Below are positions 57,334-64,000 of a DNA stretch of 64,000 nucleotides, one piece after another (positions within the stretch are counted from its first letter, which is position 1; each line of letters starts with the position of its first letter). Made by a program: the position numbers and the translations under genes. The notes beneath the pieces are model-generated. The model was not told the origin of the DNA, ran no database searches, and was given only the letters and a program-made list of their open reading frames with translations. Location of the stretch: positions 469,892,573 through 469,956,572 of the forward strand of contig NC_081409.1 in the NCBI RefSeq assembly GCF_030272615.1. Direction: 5' to 3'. The stretch comes from Cryptomeria japonica. Taxonomy: Eukaryota; Streptophyta; Pinopsida; Cupressales; Cupressaceae.

Positions 57334-59220
57334 CTAAAGATTTTGGTTTGGGGAAGCTACAGATTTGTTGCCTTTATCATTCACACCAGAAACAGAGATA
57401 GTATTATTATCAATCAAATCTTGAATTTTACCCTTTAAAGCAAAACATTTTTCAGTATCATGCCCAGGATGACGATGAAATTGACAAAAAGTTTTGTTAT
57501 CAAAATAGGGTGAATTAATTTTCGCAGGATCTATTTGCCTTATAGGAGGAAGAGTAAGCAAATTTTGTTCCAATAACTTATTCATAATACTATGCAATGA
57601 TTCATTCAAAGGAGTAAACTTTCTTTCTTTCTTGAAAAACTTAGAAATAGGAGGCACACCTGATGCTGCATTCACATTATTGTTGATGATGTTTTCATTG
57701 AATTTAATGGACTCTTTGTTCGGTTTAAACTTCCCAAATGGTTGTTGACTACTATCACCCTTATCACTTGGAGCCATAGGATTTGCTTGTTCCATTTGAC
57801 TCACAGTCAGTTGATAATTGTGAAGAGTTGCGCACAACCGTTGGAAAGAAGTAAACTCAGAAAACAGGAGTTTTTCTCTAATATCTTTTTGTAAATTAGA
57901 AATAAAGATTCTTTGAATATCATTGTCAGGCACTCGAAAGGAAATTTGAGCATACAAATGCTTATATCTACCAATGAAATCAGTCACTTTTTCCTTAACA
58001 CCTTGTTTACAATGCATTAAATCAATCAAAGTAACTTTAGGGCTTATATTGTTTTGAAATTGTTGAATAAAAGCATTTGCAAGTTGTTCGAAAGAAGAAA
58101 TAGAATAAGAAGGCAACGAGCAATACCATTGTAGGGCTTTATCTCTTAATGTTCTAGTAAACAGTTTTGCAAGCAACCTTTGGTCATAAGAAAAATTGGT
58201 ACATATTGTTTGAAAGGTCTTAACATGTGTTAGAGGATCACCCTTACCATTATAAAGCTCCAAATGCGGAATTTCAACATGTTTAGGGGGGATAGCTCGA
58301 ACAATGTCAAGAGAAAGTGGGCTCGCAACATCAAATGTGGGCACACTAAACTTAGATTGATTCATAGAGGCAATTTGTTGCTGTAAAGAAGAGACAGTTT
58401 GTGCAAGATTGTTAATGGTCGCTTCAGTCGAAGAGTTCATATTAGACGTGTTAGATTGTGATGGAGGTGTTATGTTATTGAAAGAAGGTAGAGAGTAAGG
58501 TGGTGGGACACTATGATAGTTAGTCATAGGAGATGATTGGAAAGGAGGAACACTACAAGGAGGAATGGAATGGTTAAATGAATTGCCCCCTTGCGTCATG
58601 TTTATTTGTGGAGATATAATAGGAGCACTCATTGAAGGAATGAATGAAGAAGTTGGATTGAATGAAGGAAGAGGGTTGATTGAAGAAGAAGGATTGCCCC
58701 CATGACTGGTGATCATAGGAGAAATGTCTTGTGTTGAAGTAGTCATTATGTTTGATGTAAAAGTAGGTATACTAGCAATAGGAGTTGTCAAAGGAATAGA
58801 ATGATTAACTTGAGTAGGAGGTTGTGTATAACCTAAGGTTTCGGCACAAATTTTCATAGGCATCACATTCGAATCCACAATGTGTGCAATACCATGCAAA
58901 ATATCAATTCCATTCTTATCATTTTGAACCATACATTTTAGACCCTCAATTAATGAAAGAGCTTCACTATCAGGGTATTCTTGAGACATCCATTGTCGAA
59001 AATCATCAAATTGGTTATCCAATTTTGAAAGTTGTTCTACAGAAACCTCATGGAGAGCTTCTTCATCATTAAGAGGATTAGAGGAATTACCCATGTCCTT
59101 GTTAAAAAGGCCATTCAAATTAGGTTCCATCTCCTCAGTAATTAAACCTTGGAAAGACTTAATTCTAAGGCTTCGTGTAACGGGAATAGTGTAAGTAGGG
59201 CTTATTGTCATAAAACTCAT
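57334..59220 (-). CDS. Gag of the Ty3-like element, intact 628 codons
   Basis: Minus strand, from ATG 59220 to a TAG at 57334. Residues 50-125 are mixed helical; 130-262 are rich in P, S, T and N; 265-292 look like a short coiled coil (INNLAQTVSSLQQQIASM); 310-475 match the retrotransposon gag core (LELYNGKGDPLTHVKTF, LRDKALQWYCSLP, FIQQFQNN, FIGRYKHLYAQI); 579-592 form a zinc-binding motif C-x2-H-x4-H-x4-C (CQFHRHPGHDTEKC). It forms the capsid-like particle that packages element RNA. The protease domain follows in the same frame beyond the TAG, so the stop may be read through, or it may be a mutation. It is the longest open frame in the window. Confidence 0.93.
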   Translation of the reverse strand: MSFMTISPTYTIPVTRSLRIKSFQGLITEEMEPNLNGLFNKDMGNSSNPLNDEEALHEVSVEQLSKLDNQFDDFRQWMSQEYPDSEALSLIEGLKCMVQNDKNGIDILHGIAHIVDSNVMPMKICAETLGYTQPPTQVNHSIPLTTPIASIPTFTSNIMTTSTQDISPMITSHGGNPSSSINPLPSFNPTSSFIPSMSAPIISPQINMTQGGNSFNHSIPPCSVPPFQSSPMTNYHSVPPPYSLPSFNNITPPSQSNTSNMNSSTEATINNLAQTVSSLQQQIASMNQSKFSVPTFDVASPLSLDIVRAIPPKHVEIPHLELYNGKGDPLTHVKTFQTICTNFSYDQRLLAKLFTRTLRDKALQWYCSLPSYSISSFEQLANAFIQQFQNNISPKVTLIDLMHCKQGVKEKVTDFIGRYKHLYAQISFRVPDNDIQRIFISNLQKDIREKLLFSEFTSFQRLCATLHNYQLTVSQMEQANPMAPSDKGDSSQQPFGKFKPNKESIKFNENIINNNVNAASGVPPISKFFKKERKFTPLNESLHSIMNKLLEQNLLTLPPIRQIDPAKINSPYFDNKTFCQFHRHPGHDTEKCFALKGKIQDLIDNNTISVSGVNDKGNKSVASPNQNL

Positions 59221-60383
59221 GCACTAAAGAGAGAGAGAAGATTTTGAATTTTAGAGGTAGCAAATTTCAATAAAATCAGCCAATCTCCTAGATTTAAGCT
59301 GTTAAATACAATCAGGACAATCTCCCAAAATTTCGGAAAAAATGTCCGGGACCGTGGCTAACGGAGTGCACACGGTCCTCGCAACTTTTTTCGAAATTTT
59401 TAGGGATGAAAGTTATGATGATTTTAAAGCTAATCTGAAAAAATTGAGTGATTTTACGATCTATAGATAGGCCAAATTAAAGTTGCAATCTCAAAATTGA
59501 ACCCTACCAAGATTGTTGAAAAATGTAAATTTTGAATTTTGAAAAAGAGAGGGAAACTGAAATTTTGAATTTTATGATTTTAGAGGGAATGCTAAAAGCA
59601 ATGTAGGCTTTGAAATTTAAAAGTTGACTCGATTTCATGCAAAATTTGAATTTGAAAGTGGAAATCAGAGTTGTTGCAATTAAACACTTAATTTCAAAAG
59701 TCACAAACTGCAAAAATTTGGATAAAGCACTGAAATTTCGAATGAATGCTAACACACTTTTCAGATTTAGAACTGTAAGAAACACAATTTTGACATGAAT
59801 TTTAATTTCAACAATTTTTGAATGATTAGAAGCCTCAATCCAAGCAATTGCTAGACCAACTTTGACTTTAATTTTGAAAGTGTTAGAATTGATAAAATTA
59901 GCCAAAATTCTGGATTTTAGCAGAAAAATACAGTAAGATCTAGCTCCCGAAATTTCAGAAAAAATGTCGGGGACGATGGCGCTCGGGGTGCACACGGTCC
60001 TCGCAACTTTTTTCCAAATTTTCAGGGATGAAAGATATTGTGATTTTGTTGCGGAATCCAAAGTTACAGCTGATTTGGAGGTGTTTTGATTAGTGAAATT
60101 ATCAGTCAAAGGTTGAATCAAGAAGGTCTTAAAAATTAGGGTTTTGACATTTAACCACTTAATTTTCAGAATTAAAGCACAAATATGAATTGACAATTTG
60201 CAATAGAAGGGTAGATCTGAAACAAGCATCAACAATTAAACATTTCACAAGTTTAATTACTAAAAAGAAAATTTTAGGGTTTTTATGCAATTAACCTCTA
60301 AAATTTGCAAAAGATCAAACATGGAAATCTAATTAAGGAAACAAAATTTTCAGATCTAACCATGAATAATCAGAATGAGGATG
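59221..60383 (-). other. Leader of the Ty3-like element with a duplicated module
   Basis: Between primer site and gag start. A 150-bp segment is present twice, at about 59262-59412 and 59885-60033, both containing ...CCGAAATTTC/CGGAAAAAATGTC, a GTGCACACGGTCCTCGCAAC core (59371 and 59990 regions) and TTTTTCAGGGATGAAAG-like ends. The open frame at 59504-60235 has low complexity and no domain I recognise. Confidence 0.7.
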
Positions 60384-60401
60384 TTCACGTCGGGTTCACC
60401 A
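60384..60401 (-). other. Primer-binding site matching tRNA-Trp
   Basis: Minus strand TGGTGAACCCGACGTGAA, three bases downstream of the LTR end. Its plus-strand text TTCACGTCGGGTTCACCA corresponds, from memory, to the 3' end of plant tRNA-Trp over all 18 bases. All other primer sites in this window are the initiator-Met type. Confidence 0.8.
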
Positions 60402-60404
60402 AAA

Positions 60405-61676
60405 TGTAAAGTGGAAAAATTGAACCCTAGTCGTTCTTCCCTCCCCAACTCCAATGAGAGAGAAGGGAGAGTCACTAGGGTTGATGGTTTTCACTTAGGA
60501 GAGACTTTACATTCAAAAGAGGGGTTGAAACCCACAAGATCCAATCCCACGCAATGCAAGATTGGATTCTAAATGAGTTTCAAGGGTTGTGACATCAAGG
60601 ATACCCTCTTTTGTAAAGAATGTAGATAGAAAGATTGAACTAGGAATGCATGTAAAGTAGGAAAGATTCTCTTATAAGCAGAGATAAGGATATGCTATGA
60701 AGCTGTGGACCTGGAATTAGCAGTAAAATGTCAAGACGGTGTTGTTCTGCAAATTTGAGCGAAAGTTGACGAGACGATGGCGCCCGACGTGCACACGGTC
60801 CTCCGAAAAATCCGCGAAACGAAGGGGGATCTGTTCGTCTCTGCACAAGGATTCCAGATCTTCAATTACAGCCATGTACCTGCAACCTACACACAAAAAA
60901 GAGAGGACGATTTGGGGGTTAGGGATGAGGGGTTTGCCTTTAGGTCAAACCCCAGTTTTGGAATTAACCAAGAAATAAGAATGTTGTAAATGTAAATGTT
61001 TGTAATGTAAACAAGTACTGATACCTTGTTGTAAGAATGTTTGTATTCTTACATGCGAAGGTGTAATGTATGTTGTATGTAATGTGTTGTAAGTGATCTC
61101 CTCTTCAATGGTTGAATCCTTGTCTTGACTGCAACACTTAGCCTTGAACGGAGACTTAGAATGCTCAATTGCTTGAAGGAATGCTTGAATGCTTGAATGT
61201 TTGAATGCTTGAATATTGCTTCCGCATCTTGCTCGCATATGTTTTTCTCTTTTTTCGACCTCCTCAAATGGGAGAGGAAATGTAGTTTATATACTTGTCA
61301 ATTAGGGCTGATAGACTGATTTTCCCGACCTTAGGCCGACTAGGAAACATTATTTTCCAATTTGCAAACTTAAAGACCCGAATCCCCATAAGAGACCGGG
61401 CCCAAAATAGGGCCAGGGACCAGGGTGCTGGGCGCCATGGTCCTGGGGGACCAGGACGCTGGGCGCCCTAGTCCTAAAGGACTAGGGCGTTGGGCGCCAT
61501 GGTCCCACCTCCCGGGACAGCAGGGTGCAAGGAGGATCAGGCCAGGGTGCTGAAAAATGCAGTTTTTGGTGTCACAAGCAGGTTTCGGGGTCTCCATTCA
61601 GGTTTAACATTGCATCGCCATCGTGAAGACCCAAATGCAATCAAAATTGCAAGTGTCACAATTTTAGGACGCTACA
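60405..61676 (-). repeat. 5' LTR of the Ty3-like element
   Basis: Plus-strand text TGTAAAGTGGAAAAATTG to GGACGCTACA, collinear with 53766-55037 and of identical length. Differences are scattered single bases, mostly transitions. Confidence 0.94.
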
Positions 61677-64000
61677 CGGAGAAACTATTTTGTGGCAGTT
61701 GATGAAGGTGTCACAGATGAGGAATCAGAAGATGAAGAGAATGAAGACATTGTGTTTGTTGTTGTAAAGGAAGATGTGGTAGAAAAGAAGGCTCTTGTCT
61801 CCCAGTTTGATAATTCCAATGCGTGGATCATTGACAGTGGCTGTTCTCACCACATGACTGGTGACCAGAGCAAGTTTCTATCCTTGGAGGAGTATGATGG
61901 TGGTGTGGTTCGCTTTGGCAATGATGCACCATGCATGGTCAAAGGCAGAGGGTCCATCTCTCTGAATGGAAAGAGCAGTGCTGACAATGTGTACTGGGTT
62001 GATGGTCTCAGACACAACCTTCTAAGTGTTGCCCAGCTGAATGATAGTGGCCTCACTCTGGAATTCAAGAATGGAGTTTGCAGAATCAAAGGAAAAGATG
62101 GTAAATTGGTGGCCACCGACATGCAGATCAAAGGTAACCTATTTCATCTAAATGCAAATATAAGTACATGTCTTATGGCTAAGCTTGATGATATTTGGAT
62201 ATGGCATAGGAGACTCTGTCATGTAAACTTTGATAACATTGTGAAGGATAGTAAGATCAAGGCAGTTAGAGGGTTGCTGGTGCTAAGAAAACTAGATAAT
62301 ACCTTGCGTAGAGAGTGTCAATTGGGGAAAATGTCTTCCTCAACCTTTAAAGGTAAATCTTTCACTGCTAACAACTTGCTTGATCTTGTGCATACTGATT
62401 TGTGTGGTCCTATGAAAACTAGAAGTGTGCAGGGTAATAGGTACTTCATGATTCTCATTGATGACTGCTCAAGAATGATGTGGGTCACATTATTGAAAGA
62501 CAAGTCTGAAGCTTTTGTGAAATTCAAAGCCTTTAGAGCATTAGTGGAGAAGGAAAGCAGTAAAAGGATCAAGTGTCTCAGAATTGATCAAGGAGGGGAA
62601 TTCACTTTCGGTGAATTCAACAAGTATTGTGAAGAGTTTGGCATCAAGAGGCAGTTGTCTACCCCTCGGACTCCACAGCAGAATGGCCTAGCAGAGAGGA
62701 ATAACTGGACTATAGTTGAAGCAGCTAGAACCATGTTGATTCAAGGAAAGGTAGCTCACACCTTTTGGAGAGAAGCGATGAGCACTACAGTCTACACTAT
62801 GAACCGAGTACTCATCAAGAAAGGTAAGGACAAAACTCCTTATGAGTATTGGACCGGTAAGACACCTAAGGTCAGCTACTTTAGGGTATTTGGTAGCAAA
62901 TGTTACATCAAGAGGAGTGAACATTAGGGCAAATTTGAAGCTAAATGTGATGAGGGAATATTCCTAGGATATTCCACCAAGAGTAAAGCTTTCAAGTGTT
63001 ACAACAATAGGACTCAGAGAATTATGGAAAGTATCAATGTAAGAATTGATGAATCCTTTGAGAAAATTGAGGAAACTGGCAGTGAGCAAGCTATAAATGA
63101 ACCGGTTGCAACCTTCTGGGAACCGGTTGTTAGTCAACCAAGTACCAGTAACAGTGTTCGTGAACTGGTGAAAGCTGATACTGAAGAAGATGAGGATGAA
63201 GAGGAAAAGCAAGAAGAACCAGTCAAGACCATTCCTCGGTATGTCAAGCTGAATCATGATCCTAAGTAGATCATAGGAGATAAGGATGCAGGAATCCTTA
63301 CAAAAGAAAGATCAGAGAAAACTCATGTATGATCTCTGAATTTGAGCCTAAATCATTCAAAGAGGCTCATAAAGATGAAGACTAGATCAAGGCAATGGAA
63401 GAGGAACTTGATCAGATAGAGAAAAATGGTACATGGTCCTTGGTACCCAAATCGGAGCATAAAAATGTCATTGGGACCAAATGGGTGTTCAGAAACAAGC
63501 TGAATGAGGATGGCATAGTGATTAGGAATAAAGCCAGATTGGTGTGCAAAGGATATGCTCAAGAAGAAGGAGAAGACTATGGAGAAACCTTTGCTCCTAT
63601 AGCTAGATTGGAACGAGTTCATATGCTTCTTGCATATGTAGCTTTTAAAGGGTTCAAAGTATATCAAATGGATGTAAAATCTACATTCCTAAATGGTGTA
63701 CTTGAAGAGGAGGTGTATATTGAGCAACCAGATGGGTTTGCCCTATCTGAAGGTAGTGACATGGTATGTAGGCTACATAAAGCCTTATATGGTCTAAAGC
63801 AAGCACCTAGGGCATGGTATGAGTGCCTACATTCCCATATTGTGAAGATTGGATTTGAGAGAACAAGTGAAGATAGCAATATCTACTTGAAGTCTGAAGG
63901 AGATCAGATCCTGATCTGTGAGGTTTTTGTTGATGACATTGTCTTTGGAGGAGATGACAAGATGAGTCATGAGTTTGCTGATGAGATGAAGAAAGAGTTT
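61677..64000 (+). pseudogene. Copia-4 gag end, protease, integrase and reverse transcriptase (truncated by window)
   Basis: After the Ty3-like element the Copia-4 frame continues with an acidic gag tail, protease AWIIDSGCSHHMTGD (about 61825-61865), integrase N-terminal zinc region (WHRRLCHVNFD ... RRECQLGK), integrase core with DLVHTDLCGP, RIDQGGEF and NGLAERNN (the D, D and E positions present), then reverse transcriptase with [32 protein letters not shown] and FVDDIVFGG. Lesions: TAG at 62925, TAG at 63267, a frameshift near 63330 and TAG at about 63382. A 411-codon stretch (61692-62927) is open. RNase H lies beyond the window. Confidence 0.94.

Larger units (their letters stand above)
53766..61676 (-). 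mobile_element. Gag-protease-only Ty3-like LTR element (TR-GAG type)
   Basis: Two LTRs of exactly 1272 bp (53766-55037 and 60405-61676) enclose 5.37 kb. On the minus strand the order is: LTR, primer site, 1.2 kb leader, 628-codon gag, protease domain, proline- and arginine-rich tail, about 0.8 kb non-coding, polypurine tract, LTR. There is no reverse transcriptase, RNase H or integrase, and no room for them. Gag type, CxxHx4Hx4C zinc region and protease resemble the Tat/Athila side of Ty3/gypsy. Elements with LTRs and gag but no polymerase have been called TR-GAG. Open gag and similar LTRs suggest a fairly recent insertion depending on a partner for mobility. Confidence 0.9.
51183..64000 (+). 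mobile_element. Copia-4, visible part (hosts a Ty3-like element, runs off window)
   Basis: 5' LTR 51183-52803, primer site, gag up to 53765, then a 7.9 kb insertion, then gag end, protease, integrase and reverse transcriptase from 61677 to the window end. The 3' LTR lies outside. It is inserted in the integrase N-terminal region of Copia-3. Better preserved than Copia-1 and -3, so probably the youngest of the Copia elements here. Confidence 0.93.

Noticed and set aside
59504-60235. 243-codon minus-strand frame in the leader of the Ty3-like element
   Set aside because: Low-complexity K/F/I/S-rich text lying over the duplicated leader module; no domain and the known leader position argue against a gene.
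53766-61676. Complete autonomous Ty3 element
   Set aside because: No reverse transcriptase, RNase H or integrase motif in any frame between the protease tail and the polypurine tract.
61490-61702. Open frames in GC-rich LTR text (also 54860-55042 and 61370-61597)
   Set aside because: Present in both LTRs, span the 31-bp repeat, no start context or domain; shadows of LTR sequence.

Overview
This window is nuclear DNA of a large, repeat-rich plant genome, almost certainly a gymnosperm. The main evidence is a block of decayed plastid DNA that carries chlB and psaM, genes kept in most gymnosperm plastids but absent from flowering plants. It also carries what looks like rps16 exon 1, which, from memory, is missing from Pinaceae and gnetophyte plastomes, so a non-Pinaceae conifer, Ginkgo or a cycad is my best inference. 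The rest is LTR retrotransposons inserted into one another, tandem repeats and one broken transposase-like gene. I see no intact host gene and no bacterial-type operon, CRISPR array or defence system.

Left part (1-7169): the 5' end of a minus-strand LTR element (family A) with a very long LTR (3130-7169) and a tRNA-iMet-type primer-binding site; its interior runs off the left edge.

Middle part (7170-45118): an old transposase-like pseudogene on the minus strand is split by a giant LTR element (family B, 9982-44036, target-site duplication AGTCA on both sides). When one AGTCA copy is kept, the reading frame runs straight across the split. Two Copia elements sit inside B: Copia-1 at 14292-19870 (duplication GTATG) and Copia-2 at 21238-23891 (duplication GTATC). 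B's 3' LTR is itself interrupted by about 12 kb of plastid DNA (25342-42114): ycf3 exon 2, a non-plastid-looking filler, atpA, trnR-UCU, trnG-UCC, psaM, trnS-GCU, psbI, psbK, trnQ-UUG, chlB, rps16 exon 1 and part of ycf2. Inside ycf2 lies a solo LTR of family A (37529-41979, duplication TATAC). This gives a four-layer history: transposase-like gene, then element B, then plastid DNA, then solo LTR.

Right part (45119-64000): a purine tract and (GA)n run lead into a 2.5 kb array of about 20-bp CATATG-bounded modules arranged in both orientations. The array is cut by Copia-3 (from 48260). Copia-3 is cut in its GAG-pre-integrase region by Copia-4 (from 51183). Copia-4 is cut in its gag by a minus-strand gag-protease-only Ty3-like element (53766-61676), after which Copia-4 continues with protease, integrase and reverse transcriptase to the window edge. 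The Ty3-like element is the youngest-looking insertion: its two LTRs are both 1272 bp and its 628-residue gag is open.

The genes do not work together as a pathway. Their relations are those of successive insertions, and the sequence preserves the order of events well. Family names are from motifs and memory; no database search was possible.
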